In this document: positions 1 through 8,874 of the stretch, piece by piece
Layout: each line of letters begins with the position of its first letter
Numbering within the stretch: position 1 is the first letter of the stretch
Assembly (NCBI GenBank): GCA_903838675.1
Contig: CAILZI010000199.1
Coordinates: 1 to 46,556, forward strand
Origin: an uncultured Verrucomicrobiota bacterium
GTDB lineage: Bacteria; Verrucomicrobiota; Verrucomicrobiia; Verrucomicrobiales; Verrucomicrobiaceae
Direction: 5' to 3'
Length of the DNA stretch: 46,556 nt
Position numbers and translations under genes: made by a program
Notes under the pieces: model-generated
What the model was told of the DNA's origin: nothing
What the model saw: the letters and a program-made list of their open reading frames with translations, nothing else
Databases searched by the model: none

Positions 1-70
1 CGCTCAGAGGTGACTCACTTTTGATCCGCGATCCGCTGCACTTTTGATCCGCGTTTTATACATGCTGACA
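1..70. mobile_element. possible end of an IS21-like element
   Basis: A 15-base sequence, CACTTTTGATCCGCG, occurs twice without mismatch, at 16-30 and 39-53, with a 23-base period. The block ends in TGCTGACA at position 70, so read from the other strand it would begin TGTCAGCA. Short repeats stacked inside a terminus that starts with TGT are typical of IS21-family ends. The transposase would lie outside the window to the left. No target duplication or partner end is visible, so this assignment is inference; an upstream regulatory repeat is the alternative. Confidence 0.35.
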
Positions 71-140
71 GCTCCCCCTTTAAGCCTTGCGCTCGCTGCC
101 GTTTCTTCCTTTACTCCGTGCACCTAAGCCCTTGCCAACC

Positions 141-3041
141 ATGAAGCCGCTGCTCGCCTGCCTCCTGCTCCTTTCCATCCTCGGCTCTGGCGTGGCTCAC
201 GCCGCAGAGGACATCAGCCAGAAAGCCTACGATGCCGCCCTGGCATTGTACTCAGCAGAAAAGTACCCGGAGGCAGAGCAGGCCGCGCAGGCGCTGGTGG
301 CGGCGCGCACGAAAGAGCTCGGCGCGGAGAACAAGGAGACGCTGCGTGCCCGCCTCCTGCTGGCGGAGGCCGTCTTCCTGCTGCCCAAGTATGCGGCGGC
401 TGAAGCCCAGCTGCGCGAACTGCTGCCGGTGGTGACAAAGGTCTTCGGCAAGGAGGATCGTGAAACGCTGCGCTGTCAGTCCACCCTGCTCTCGACCATG
501 GCCGCCCAAGGCAAAGACGCGGAGGCGGCCGAGCAGTACCGCCGTTTGATCCCCGTTGAAACACGATTGCTCGGGGCCGAGGCCCCGGAGACTTTGAAGT
601 CACGTCGGCGCTTTGCCAAAGCACTGTCAGACCAGGGAAAGCTCGATGAAGCCGAGATGGAATACCGCGCGGTGCTGCCCCTTTGCGAGCGCGTGCTCGG
701 CCCTGAACACCCGGACACGCTGCGCAGCGTGTCCACTTTCATCACGACTCTGACCAAGCAGCGCAAATTCACGGAAGCCGAAGAGAAGTGCCGCAGCTTG
801 ATCGCCATCCGCACACACGTTCTCGGCACTGAACACAAGGAGACTTTAAAAGCACGCTCGACTCTGGCCTCGCTGCTGGACGATCTGGAGAAATTCACCG
901 AGGCCGAAAAGGAATACCGCGAGGTGCTGCCCCTCTGCCAGCGCGTGATCGGCCCGGACCATGCGGACACACTGCGCTGCCTGTACAATTTCATCACCAC
1001 CCTGACCCATCTGCATCAATACAAGGAGGCGGAAGAAAAATGCCGCAGCCTCATCGCCACCCGCACACGCGTACTCAGTCCCGAACACGAGGACACCTTG
1101 CGCGCGCGCAGAAAGCTGGCCAAACTCCTGGCGGACGCGGACAAGCTCACCGAAGCCGAGAAGGAATACCGCGAGGTGCTGCCGCTCTGCCAGCGCGTGC
1201 TCGGCCCTGAGGCCAAAGACACCCTGTGGACGCAGTCGTTCCTCGCCCGGGTCCTCAGCCTGCAAAACCGGGAGGCTGAAACCGAGCCCCTGCTGCGCGA
1301 ACTGCTGCCGGTGATGACACGTGTTTTTGGCGCGGAGCATGCCGACACCCTGCGCTGCCAGTCAGACCTCATTGATGCGTTGTACTACCTGGACAAGATC
1401 GCGGAGGCAGAGACGCTGTGCCGCAGCCTCATCGCCACAGACACTCGCGTGCTCGGCCCCGAAGGCCGGCAGACGCTGTGGGACCGCGGCACTTTGGCGA
1501 AGATCCTGCGCTCTCAGAAAAAAGAAGCGGAAGCTGAAGCCCTGCTGCGCGAGCTGCTCGCCATTTCCACACGCGCCCGTGGCGCGCAGGACCTCGACAG
1601 CCTGCGCTGTCAGTACGATCTCGTCGGCGCTCTTGCCTCCCAGAGCCGTTACCAGGAGGCGGAGACGCTGTGCCGAAGCGTGATCGCCACCGCCACCCAA
1701 TCGCTGGGACCGGAGGCGGAGCAGACCCTGAAGGCACGCAGGCGTCTGGCAGAGACCCTCGCCAAGCAGAAGCAATGGCCTGCGGCCGAAAAGGAATATC
1801 GCCAGCTCCTGCCGCACTACGAGCACGCGCTGGGCCCCGTGGCCATAGACACCGTGGGCTGCCGCTCCGACTTCATCGAGATCATCACCGCGCAAGGCAG
1901 GAAGACCGAGGCCGAAGAAGAGTACCGCCGCCTCATCGCCACGCTGACCCAGGCGCGCGGAGCCGACGATGCCACCACGCTGAAAGCGCGCGGCGAGTTT
2001 GCCAGTTTCCTGCATGAGGCAGGAAAGCAGAAGGAGGCCGAAGCGGAATACCATAAACTGCTGGCCGACTGCGACCGCGTGCTCGGCCCCGAAAACAAAG
2101 AAACCCTGCGCCTCCGCAGAAATTTCAATCTCGTCCTGGTGGATCTGGGGAAACTCGCGGAAGACGAAACCCTGCTGCGGGAGCTGCTGCCCGTCATGGC
2201 CCGTGTCTATGGCGCGGAGGACAGCATGACTTTCATCTGCCAGTCCGACCTCAACAGCGTCCTCGCCAGACAGGGCAAGCTCGCGGAGGCCGAAGAGCAG
2301 TACCGCCGTTTCATCACCGCCAGCACCCGCGTGTTCGGTGCCGAGGATGCCGACACCTGGGAGACGCGCAAAAACCTGGCCCTCACCCTGTACGATCAGG
2401 GAAAAATGGTGGATGCCGAAACTAAGTTCCACCAGGTGCTGGGCTACCACACGCGCGTGCTCGGGCCGGAGAATGCAGCCACGCTGCAGCTCAGGATGAT
2501 GATGGTGAAGATCCACATCTTGCAGGAAAAAGACGCAGACGCCGAAGCGGAGGTGCGGGAGCTGCTGCCCCTCGTCACGCGCGTCTTCGACGCGGAGCAT
2601 CGCCATACGCTTGTCTGCCGCTCCTACCTCGCCGAAGTCCTCGGCTCCCAGGGCAAAGGCACGGAAGCTGTGGAAAAGTTTCGCAGCCTGATCGCCACGG
2701 AAACACGCGTGCTCGGGCCGGAGGACAGAGACACCCTGAGCACCCGCAGCAGCCTGGCCAGAGCCCTGAACAATCTGGGGAAACGGACCGAAGCCGAAAA
2801 GGAATACCGCCAGGTTCTTTCACTTCAGGAGCACGCCCTCGGCGCGGAAGCCCAGGAAACATTGCACACCTGCCACAATCTCGCGGTCTGCCTGAATGCC
2901 CAGGACAAGACACCGGAGGCCCTGCCCTACGCCAAACGCGCCCTCGCAGGCCGGACCAAGGTGCTGGGCAAGGACCACCCCGAAACCCAGAAATCCCAGC
3001 GTCTTGTGGACTTTCTGGCGAAGAAGCCGACGAAGGTGTGA
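141..3041 (+). CDS. exported TPR-repeat protein, about 22 units (array member 1)
   Basis: This 966-residue protein has a signal peptide at about residues 1-21 (KP, leucine-rich core, AHA cleavage site). The rest is a solenoid of about 22 units of 42 residues, of the TPR_10/TPR_12 (kinesin-light-chain) type. A typical unit core is RVLGPEHPDTL followed by R..LA..L and EAEKEYR. Such scaffolds bind proteins or peptides; the partner is unknown and the site of action should be periplasmic or extracellular. The ATG at 141 was chosen because it begins the signal peptide and because the same leader (CCAACCATG) precedes array member 4. Many units are near copies at DNA level, for example the stretches coding EAEKEYR, so repeat-number slippage is likely. 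The N-cap (DISQKAYDAA) and C-cap (YAKRAL.GR..LG.DHPET) recur in all array members. The stop overlaps nothing; a DUF2071 gene follows after 41 bases. Confidence 0.9.
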   Translation: MKPLLACLLLLSILGSGVAHAAEDISQKAYDAALALYSAEKYPEAEQAAQALVAARTKELGAENKETLRARLLLAEAVFLLPKYAAAEAQLRELLPVVTKVFGKEDRETLRCQSTLLSTMAAQGKDAEAAEQYRRLIPVETRLLGAEAPETLKSRRRFAKALSDQGKLDEAEMEYRAVLPLCERVLGPEHPDTLRSVSTFITTLTKQRKFTEAEEKCRSLIAIRTHVLGTEHKETLKARSTLASLLDDLEKFTEAEKEYREVLPLCQRVIGPDHADTLRCLYNFITTLTHLHQYKEAEEKCRSLIATRTRVLSPEHEDTLRARRKLAKLLADADKLTEAEKEYREVLPLCQRVLGPEAKDTLWTQSFLARVLSLQNREAETEPLLRELLPVMTRVFGAEHADTLRCQSDLIDALYYLDKIAEAETLCRSLIATDTRVLGPEGRQTLWDRGTLAKILRSQKKEAEAEALLRELLAISTRARGAQDLDSLRCQYDLVGALASQSRYQEAETLCRSVIATATQSLGPEAEQTLKARRRLAETLAKQKQWPAAEKEYRQLLPHYEHALGPVAIDTVGCRSDFIEIITAQGRKTEAEEEYRRLIATLTQARGADDATTLKARGEFASFLHEAGKQKEAEAEYHKLLADCDRVLGPENKETLRLRRNFNLVLVDLGKLAEDETLLRELLPVMARVYGAEDSMTFICQSDLNSVLARQGKLAEAEEQYRRFITASTRVFGAEDADTWETRKNLALTLYDQGKMVDAETKFHQVLGYHTRVLGPENAATLQLRMMMVKIHILQEKDADAEAEVRELLPLVTRVFDAEHRHTLVCRSYLAEVLGSQGKGTEAVEKFRSLIATETRVLGPEDRDTLSTRSSLARALNNLGKRTEAEKEYRQVLSLQEHALGAEAQETLHTCHNLAVCLNAQDKTPEALPYAKRALAGRTKVLGKDHPETQKSQRLVDFLAKKPTKV

Positions 3042-3082
3042 GACTCACTGCGCCTGAGCATTCAGCGGCCCGCCACTCACCT

Positions 3083-3844
3083 ATGTTTCTCGACACCATC
3101 CACGGCATCATCGACAGACGCGTACTGCTCAACTACCGGCTCGATCCAGACGCCCTCGCCCACGTGCTGCCGCCGCCGTTTCGCCCCAAGCTCTACGCCG
3201 GGCACGGCGTCGGCGGTGTCTGCATGATCCGTTTCAAAGAGCTGCGCCCAAGCTTTCTCCCGCCCTGGCTCGGGCTCGGCTCAGAAAATGCCGCCCATCG
3301 CATCGCCGTTGAATGGCCGCAGGACGGTGATCTGCACGAAGGCGTTTTCATTCCCCGTCGCGACACCAACTCGTGGCTCAACAAAACCCTCGGTGGCCGT
3401 GTCTTTCCAGGCATCTTTCAGCGCAGCCGCTTTGTGTCTCATGACACGGACACCGCCGTATCTCTCCGCATCATTCGTGCGGACGGCGGCACTGAGATCG
3501 CCTTTGCCGGCCATCTCACAGACAGCCTGCCCGCGACCAGCCTCTTTCCCACGCTTGAGGCCGCAGCAGGCTTCTTCTCGCTCGGAGCCACCGGCTATTC
3601 CGCCACCCATGCAGACGGCCACTATCACGGCATGGAGCTTCACTCGTTGAACTGGACCGTCTCACCGCTCGCCATCGACGAGGCCCAGTCCAGTTTCTTC
3701 AATGACACCCGGCGCTTTCCCTCCGGCACAGCCGTGCTGGACAGCGCCCTCCTCATGCGCGGTATCGCACACCAGTGGCGCAGCCGGCCTGATCTCTATC
3801 TCTCCCACACCCAGCTCACCACCCGTCCTCCATCACACGCTTGA
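3083..3844 (+). CDS. DUF2071 (YqjF-type) family protein
   Basis: This 253-residue protein resembles the DUF2071 / COG3361 (YqjF) family. It starts FLDTIHGIIDRR, followed by LDPDALAHVLPPPFRP and a glycine-rich GHGVGG stretch, with RDTNSWLN in the middle; overall length fits the family. Members are soluble proteins of unproven function, thought to have an acetoacetate-decarboxylase-like fold. The ATG at 3083 was preferred over a GTG at 3038 because family similarity begins right after it. There is no signal peptide, so it should be cytoplasmic, unlike the exported TPR proteins around it. It lies only 41 bases behind array member 1 and may be co-transcribed. Its role in the array is unclear. Confidence 0.75.
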   Translation: MFLDTIHGIIDRRVLLNYRLDPDALAHVLPPPFRPKLYAGHGVGGVCMIRFKELRPSFLPPWLGLGSENAAHRIAVEWPQDGDLHEGVFIPRRDTNSWLNKTLGGRVFPGIFQRSRFVSHDTDTAVSLRIIRADGGTEIAFAGHLTDSLPATSLFPTLEAAAGFFSLGATGYSATHADGHYHGMELHSLNWTVSPLAIDEAQSSFFNDTRRFPSGTAVLDSALLMRGIAHQWRSRPDLYLSHTQLTTRPPSHA

Positions 3845-4151
3845 CGAGCCCGCGCCACCTCACACGCCAGACTTGCGCGTCCTCTTGTTGAGGTGCTCTT
3901 CATCCATGCCCCCTGCGCGGCCACCGTGCAGCTCGCAGACCTGTCAATCGTAGCTTGAGCGCAGCATGGGTGAAGGAGAACATGGGGCCTCGCTCATGGC
4001 GCAACGCATGCCCGCCACTGCCGCAGAGGAGCTGAGAGGCGGAGGTAGCAGAGTATGAATTCAGCCTCAGTGACGAACACATAGAACCACATAATACCAC
4101 TTTTTTGCACAAATTACCTGAACTTCATAAATCACGCCCAAAGCTTCCCTC
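3845..4151. other. 307-base gap with conserved leader before the PWGRY gene
   Basis: No gene is evident. The last 20 or so bases (TCACGCCCAA..CTTCCCTC before the ATG) closely match the sequence just upstream of the second PWGRY gene at 6242. A further match, TAGAA.CCACA, lies about 65-75 bases upstream of both starts. This argues that a promoter or translation-initiation region was duplicated together with the gene. No Shine-Dalgarno sequence and no hairpin with a T-tract were seen. Confidence 0.5.
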
Positions 4152-4628
4152 ATGAACCCCTCTCAAAAGCCCCGCAGCCTCTGCTTCACCCCTCGCACAC
4201 CCTGGGGCAGATACCCCCAGCACCGCACCGGCCAGAACTACCTGCGTGCTTCGGAGGACGAGCAGCCCGACATTTCGCCCAAAGAATATTTGGATCGTGC
4301 TGGCGTTCCTCGTTCCCTCTCCGGCCAGACAACCCCTGAGAGAGTCGAAGAAATCCAAGACGAGTCCATCAGGCTTCCTTCGTATTCGATGCCACGGCTC
4401 GAAGCACCAGACAGCACAGCTGCGCCCGAACCAGCCTGCACGCCCCCGGCCGTGACAGCTTCGGGGCCATTTAAGCGCGAACCTACCATGGAAGACTTAA
4501 AGAAATCGGGCGGGCATGAAAGAGCCATTGAAAAACCCGCCAAGGGTTTGAAGGAGCTTCCTCCTTATGTGCCTTCTTTGGATATTTCGCCTGACTATCG
4601 AGGACTCAAATTTCGCAAAAACTTTTGA
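4152..4628 (+). CDS. PWGRY-motif small protein 1, unknown function
   Basis: This 158-residue protein was not recognised. Residues 8-36 match the protein at 6242 at 27 of 29 positions, and residues 15-36 are identical, including TPWGRYPQHRTGQNYLRAS. The remaining 120 residues are proline- and charge-rich, look disordered and show no similarity between the copies. There is no signal peptide, membrane segment or cysteine pattern. The strict conservation of a short block rich in aromatic and basic residues next to a free tail suggests a docking, targeting or nucleic-acid-contact motif; this is inference. The gene lies 212 bases before array member 2 on the same strand, the same order as the second pair (6242 then 7027). 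The start is supported by conservation of the leader right up to the ATG. Confidence 0.7.
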   Translation: MNPSQKPRSLCFTPRTPWGRYPQHRTGQNYLRASEDEQPDISPKEYLDRAGVPRSLSGQTTPERVEEIQDESIRLPSYSMPRLEAPDSTAAPEPACTPPAVTASGPFKREPTMEDLKKSGGHERAIEKPAKGLKELPPYVPSLDISPDYRGLKFRKNF

Positions 4629-4840
4629 ATACCATGAATCATGACGCAGCACTTTCCTAAAAAGAGACTGCCACACAGAGCCCCCGTCGATCGATCATGC
4701 TGAATTGCCTTGTCGCAGCCTCTTTCAGCCTGCACCGGCTCATCATGACTCCGCCGCCTTCAGCCTTCCAGAGGTGGTGCCATATTCAGCTTGTCACTCA
4801 CCTGGCCATCGCTCACTCTGGAGAAGCTTGCGCTAAACTC

Positions 4841-5998
4841 ATGAAGCAGTTCTTCGCTATCGCCGCCCTCCTGCTCCTTGCCAAGGTGTCCTGTGTCGCG
4901 GAAGTCTCAGCACCGGACATCAGCCAGAAAGCCTATGACGCCGCCCTCGCGCTGCGTGATGCCGGAAAGCACCCCGAGGCGGAGCAGGCTTTCCGGGCAC
5001 TGGTGGCAGCACGCACGCAGGCGCTGGGTGCGGAGCATCGTGAAACCTTGCTCGCCCGAAAGGATCTTTTGAAGCTGGAGATCAACCGACACAAAGATGC
5101 TGCGGCGGAGGCCGAGGTGCAGGCCTTGCTCAAGAGCCTGCAGCGCGTCCTCGGCGAGGAAGACCGGGAGTCGTTGAATTGCCGGAGGTGGCTTATCAAT
5201 GCCCAGTGGGACCAAGGCCATTACGCCGAAGCAGTGCAGGCCTGCCGCAGCTTGATCCTCACCACCACCCGGGTGCTCGGCCCTGAGGATGATGAAACCC
5301 TGAGCACACGCATGGTTTTGAGCGGCATCCTGTTCGACCAAGGAAAACTGGACGAAGCCGAAAAGGAACTCCATCAGTTGCTCGCCATCCACAGGCGGCT
5401 GCACGGCGCTGAGGCTGAAGACACCTTGAGCACCCAACATCACCTGGCTATGCTTCGGGTCAGTCAGGAAAAATACAAGGAGGCGGAGGCCACGCTGCGC
5501 GGCGTCGTCGCCGTTCAGGTGCGGGTGCTCGGCCCTGACCACCCGGACACCCTGGACAGCCGCAATCTTCTGGCGGCAGTGTTCAACGAGGAGGAAAAAT
5601 TCACCGAAGCGGAGGAGGAACTTCGCACTGTGGCCGCCATCCAAACACGCAATCTAGGGCTGGAGCATCCGGCCACTTTGAGAAGCCGCGCGAATCGGGC
5701 CGGAGCACTGGCCATGCTGGGCCGGGCGACGGAGGCCGAGCAGGAAAACCGCGCTGTGCTGGCCTTGCAGGAGCGAGTGCTGGGCGCGGAGAATCCGGAA
5801 ACACTGGGAACCTGCTACAACTTGGCCAGGCGCCTGAACGAGCAGAAGAAGACCCCAGAGGCCCTCAGCTACGCCCAGCGTGCCTATGCAGGCCAGATGA
5901 AGCTGCTGGGCGAGGACCACCCCGACACCCGGAGCTCACGGCTGCTGGTGAAACAACTGCTGAAGCCCGAGGCCAAGGCGTGTGGAGAGGAAAAGTGA
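4841..5998 (+). CDS. exported TPR-repeat protein, about 8 units (array member 2)
   Basis: This 385-residue protein has a signal peptide (MKQFFAIAALLLLAKVSCVA), then the family N-cap DISQKAYDAA, about eight 42-residue TPR units and the family C-cap (YAQRAYAGQMKLLGEDHPDT). Unit cores such as RVLGPDHPDTLDSRNLLA are clear TPR_10/TPR_12 matches. The ATG at 4841 is chosen because it opens the signal peptide; in-frame ATGs further upstream would add an unrelated, non-hydrophobic extension. It follows PWGRY gene 1 on the same strand. Compared with array member 1 it keeps both ends but lacks most of the middle, as expected if units are gained or lost by recombination. The partner and cellular role are unknown. 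Confidence 0.88.
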   Translation: MKQFFAIAALLLLAKVSCVAEVSAPDISQKAYDAALALRDAGKHPEAEQAFRALVAARTQALGAEHRETLLARKDLLKLEINRHKDAAAEAEVQALLKSLQRVLGEEDRESLNCRRWLINAQWDQGHYAEAVQACRSLILTTTRVLGPEDDETLSTRMVLSGILFDQGKLDEAEKELHQLLAIHRRLHGAEAEDTLSTQHHLAMLRVSQEKYKEAEATLRGVVAVQVRVLGPDHPDTLDSRNLLAAVFNEEEKFTEAEEELRTVAAIQTRNLGLEHPATLRSRANRAGALAMLGRATEAEQENRAVLALQERVLGAENPETLGTCYNLARRLNEQKKTPEALSYAQRAYAGQMKLLGEDHPDTRSSRLLVKQLLKPEAKACGEEK

Positions 5999-6241
5999 GA
6001 CTCGCACCCCGCCAGGGTGATTTTCTCACGGGCAGGCATCACTTCAGACAGTTCATGTGCATGAACTGACGAACAACAGCAGCAGGGAGTGAGGCCACCC
6101 GCCCCCCATCTCAGCGTCTCCCACCCGCCCGCATGAGCGCGACAAAATCAATGAACAACCTAGAAACCACACTCCACTACTTCATACCACCATAGATTAC
6201 AAACCACTTGCGCTCCAAAATTCACGCCCAAGACTTCCCTC

Positions 6242-6919
6242 ATGGCCCCCTCTAAACCCACCCGCAGCCTCTTCTTCACTGCCCGCACCCCCTGGGGCAG
6301 ATACCCCCAGCACCGCACCGGTCAGAACTACCTCCGCGCTTCGGAGGACAAGCCGCTCGATCCTGCCAGCAAGAGCATGCAGGGACTCGGCGGGCAGATG
6401 GCCCCGAATCAACTGAGCGGATCACAGGGCTCGTCCGGACAGGCGGGTGGAAATGCTTCTGATGTGTGGAAGGTTCCGCACACGGACCCACGGGACTACC
6501 AGGTGCAGCAGCAGCCAAAGCAGCCTGATCCAGCGGACTGGGCAAAAGCTAAAATGTGGGCACAAACGGCGAATCCAGCCCAATACCCGCCCAGCGCACA
6601 AGAAGCCGCCCGGTACAACGACAGCGTCAAGTACGTGCCGCAGCAGGAAAAGGGGCTCTTCGGAGGACACCTCAGGGGATCATTCGACTACGGACGCGAT
6701 CATCCAAAAACGGACCGAACCGACGGCAGCTTTGAAGGGGGTTACCATTCAAATCCTCGACTGCAGGATGAGCTCGAGGAGGAGGAGCTCAGAAACCGAC
6801 CCATCCAAGTCCCTGAGACGGGCGAACAACCGAAACCCAAGCTGCCTGCCTACGACGAAAAGAAAGAGAAAGAGATGCAGCAGCAGCAAAGCTGGGGTAC
6901 TCCCCAGCCACTGGGATGA
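6242..6919 (+). CDS. PWGRY-motif small protein 2, unknown function
   Basis: This 225-residue protein was not recognised. It shares residues 8-36 with the product of 4152-4628 (27 of 29 identical) and nothing after that. The tail is low-complexity: Q- and G-rich near residues 50-75, then acidic (ELEEEEL), ending in a KEKEMQQQQ run. There is no signal peptide or membrane segment, so if it acts on the exported TPR proteins it must either leave the cell by another route or act before export. The 20 bases before the ATG match those before the first copy almost exactly. It sits 107 bases upstream of array member 3, so the PWGRY-TPR gene order is repeated. Confidence 0.72.
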   Translation: MAPSKPTRSLFFTARTPWGRYPQHRTGQNYLRASEDKPLDPASKSMQGLGGQMAPNQLSGSQGSSGQAGGNASDVWKVPHTDPRDYQVQQQPKQPDPADWAKAKMWAQTANPAQYPPSAQEAARYNDSVKYVPQQEKGLFGGHLRGSFDYGRDHPKTDRTDGSFEGGYHSNPRLQDELEEEELRNRPIQVPETGEQPKPKLPAYDEKKEKEMQQQQSWGTPQPLG

Positions 6920-7026
6920 GCCACCGTGCTTGAACCCGCCGCTTCATCCGCATCAGTTCATCGCCCGCAAATCGACTACGATTCCGGCTTGCCCCCCTCA
7001 TGCGCCCCCCTTTATTCCGCGCACGC

Positions 7027-8577
7027 ATGAAGATGAAGAAGAAGCCACCCCTCGCTTACGCATTCGTCCTGGCCCTGCTCGTTTTCCTCTGTGGCCCCGG
7101 CCCCGTGAGCGCGGCCGATGCAGCGCCGGACATCGGCAAGAAAGCCTACGATGAGGTGGTGGCACTTCAAAAAGCAGACAAGCTGCCCGAAGCGGAGAAA
7201 GTCGCGCAGGCGCTGGTTGCGGCACGCACGCAAAAGCTCGGCGCGGAGGACAAGGAAACGCTGCGCGCACGGCTGCTGCTGAGCGAGGTGCTCTACGACC
7301 TGGACAAGTACCCGGAGGCCGAGAAGGAACTGCGCACGCTGCTGCCGTTGGTGACGAAGATCTACGGCGCGGAGCACCCGGGGACGCTCTACACCCAGGC
7401 CAAGCTGCTCCAGTGCGTGTACTGGCAGCACAGATATGCCGAGGCGGAGCAGGGTTACCGCAGCTTCGTCCCCCTGGTGCAGAAAGTGATGGGCGCAGAC
7501 GACAAGGCAGCACTGGAAACTCAGTTCTACTTTGCCAAGACACTCTACAAAGGCGGAAAACTGGAGGAGTCGGAAAAAGAGCACCGCGCGGTGCTGGCCG
7601 CCTACGAGAGCGCACCCGGCTTTGAGGACCCGCTGACCCTTTCCACTGCGGCTTTCCTGGGCCTCGTCCTGCAGGCCAGAGACAAGTATGCGGAGCAGGA
7701 GGCGCTGATGCGCAGGGTCGTCACCGCACGCACGCGCGTCCTCGGGCCGGAGGATCGGGACACTCTGCTGAGCCGGGCCAGTCTGGCAGCGGCCCTGCGT
7801 GGGCAGAAAAAATATGCTGAGGCGGAAAAGGAGCTGCGCGATCTGCTGCCGGTCATGGCACGGGTGCTGGGCGCCGCGCATCCCAAGACCTTGTTCTACC
7901 AGGAGGAACTCCTCTCCACGCTGCATTTCCAAGGCAAGGACGCCGAGGCGGAGGAGCCCTACCGCCTCTTCATTCCCCTGGCGCAGAAGGTGCTGGGCCC
8001 GGAGGACAAGACGACGCTGAGGGCACGGCGCTTCTTTGCACGGGCGCTCAAAAATCTCGGCAGGTTGGATGAATCCGAAAAGGAATACCGCGAGGTGCTG
8101 GCCATCCGCCAACGCGTGCAGGGGCCGGAGGACGCAGCCACCCTGCTCGCCGAAGCCGACCTGGCCATGGTCTGGTACGCCCAGAAGAAATATGCTGAGG
8201 TGGAGGCCACGGAGCGCCGGTTCATTCCCGTGCGGCAGCGCATCCTGGGCCCCGAACACCCCGACACGCTGCAATGCCGCGGAGCCCTGGCCGCAGCACT
8301 CCTGGCGCAGCACCGCCACGCCGAGGCGGAAACGGAACTGCGCGCCCTGCTGCCCCTCGACGAGCGGGCGCTCGGTGTTGAGAATCTTGAAACCCTGAAA
8401 ACGTGCTACAATCTCGCCACCTGCCTGATCGAAGAGCACAAACCCAGCGAGGAGATCCTGCCCTACGCCCGCCGTGCCCTGGAAGGCGAGCTGAAACTCC
8501 TCGGCCCGAACCACCCTGACACGAAAAACGCCCGGGAACTGGTGGATGAACTGACGAAGAAAGCCGCCAAGGCGTGA
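7027..8577 (+). CDS. exported TPR-repeat protein, about 11 units (array member 3)
   Basis: This 516-residue protein begins MKMKKKPPLAYAFVLALL, a basic n-region plus hydrophobic core of a signal peptide ending near PVSAADA. The family N-cap (DIGKKAYDEV), about eleven TPR units of 42 residues and the C-cap (YARRALEGELKLLGPNHPDT) follow. A second ATG six bases downstream (7033) is an equally good start, and one at 7000 would add an unlikely extension. It follows PWGRY gene 2 at 107 bases. A short perfect palindrome (AGGCGCA C TGCGCCT, about 8576-8590) overlaps the stop codon and may help end the transcript, but no T-tract follows. Function unknown; a protein-binding scaffold outside the cytoplasm is the family expectation. 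Confidence 0.88.
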   Translation: MKMKKKPPLAYAFVLALLVFLCGPGPVSAADAAPDIGKKAYDEVVALQKADKLPEAEKVAQALVAARTQKLGAEDKETLRARLLLSEVLYDLDKYPEAEKELRTLLPLVTKIYGAEHPGTLYTQAKLLQCVYWQHRYAEAEQGYRSFVPLVQKVMGADDKAALETQFYFAKTLYKGGKLEESEKEHRAVLAAYESAPGFEDPLTLSTAAFLGLVLQARDKYAEQEALMRRVVTARTRVLGPEDRDTLLSRASLAAALRGQKKYAEAEKELRDLLPVMARVLGAAHPKTLFYQEELLSTLHFQGKDAEAEEPYRLFIPLAQKVLGPEDKTTLRARRFFARALKNLGRLDESEKEYREVLAIRQRVQGPEDAATLLAEADLAMVWYAQKKYAEVEATERRFIPVRQRILGPEHPDTLQCRGALAAALLAQHRHAEAETELRALLPLDERALGVENLETLKTCYNLATCLIEEHKPSEEILPYARRALEGELKLLGPNHPDTKNARELVDELTKKAAKA

Positions 8578-8589
8578 GGCGCACTGCGC

Positions 8590-8754
8590 CTAGGCCGCAG
8601 GCCCTGACTGTGCAGGCACGTGCAACTCCTGCGCTTGGTAGAAGCGTTCCATCCGCTGCAGCAGCACGCCGGGCAGATGCTGCCGCCATTCAGGAATGGA
8701 GATGAGGCACATGCCTGAGTGCGACTCCGGCGCATGAAAAACCATGCCCGGCAT
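8590..8754 (-). CDS. possible small protein divergent from hipB
   Basis: A 54-codon minus-strand frame starts MPGMVFHAPESHSGMC and contains IPEWRQHLPGVLLQRMERF. GGGAG directly precedes the first ATG and stands nine bases before a second in-frame ATG, which is the better-spaced start. The frame ends 13 bases from the stop of array member 3. It would be transcribed away from hipB, out of the region holding the two HipB operators. No family was recognised. It could equally be a decayed remnant or chance, so confidence is low. Confidence 0.27.
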   Translation of the reverse strand: MPGMVFHAPESHSGMCLISIPEWRQHLPGVLLQRMERFYQAQELHVPAQSGPAA

Positions 8755-8764
8755 CTCCCATATC

Positions 8765-8865
8765 TTTATGCGCCTAATACGATAATCTCGTTTTATCGCT
8801 TTTAGCACATACTTTCTTTTTATGCGCCTCTTCCGATATTGACACTTTATCGCACTTGGCACATA
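8765..8865. promoter_or_regulatory. two tandem HipB-type operators
   Basis: Two imperfect 47-base direct repeats lie at 8765-8811 and 8819-8865, a 54-base period of about five helical turns. Each holds the same palindrome, CGATA-N9-TATCG, at 8780-8798 and 8834-8852. Each is also framed by an outer inverted repeat, TATGCGCC with GGCACATA (GCACATA in the first copy). The known Escherichia coli HipB site is TATCC-N8-GGATA, so architecture and location fit autoregulation by HipB, with HipA as co-repressor. The second operator spans the -35 element of the predicted hipB promoter. Confidence 0.75.
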
Positions 8866-8867
8866 AT
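8839..8867 (+). promoter_or_regulatory. hipB promoter, probably leaderless transcript
   Basis: A consensus -35 TTGACA (8839-8844) and a good -10 CATAAT (8862-8867) are separated by exactly 17 bases. The hipB ATG begins at 8875, seven bases after the -10, which is where transcription would be expected to start. The mRNA should therefore be leaderless or nearly so. The second HipB palindrome (8834-8852) covers the -35, so repressor binding would exclude RNA polymerase. Confidence 0.7.
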
Positions 8868-8874
8868 CCGGAAT

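Noticed and set aside
214..624. Long minus-strand open frames opposite TPR gene 1
   Set aside because: They arise from the GC-rich repeats of the plus-strand gene; their composition is Ala/Arg/Pro-rich with no domain.
1362..2606. 414-codon minus-strand open frame inside TPR gene 1
   Set aside because: A codon-shadow of the 126-base repeat; the plus frame has clear TPR units and a signal peptide.
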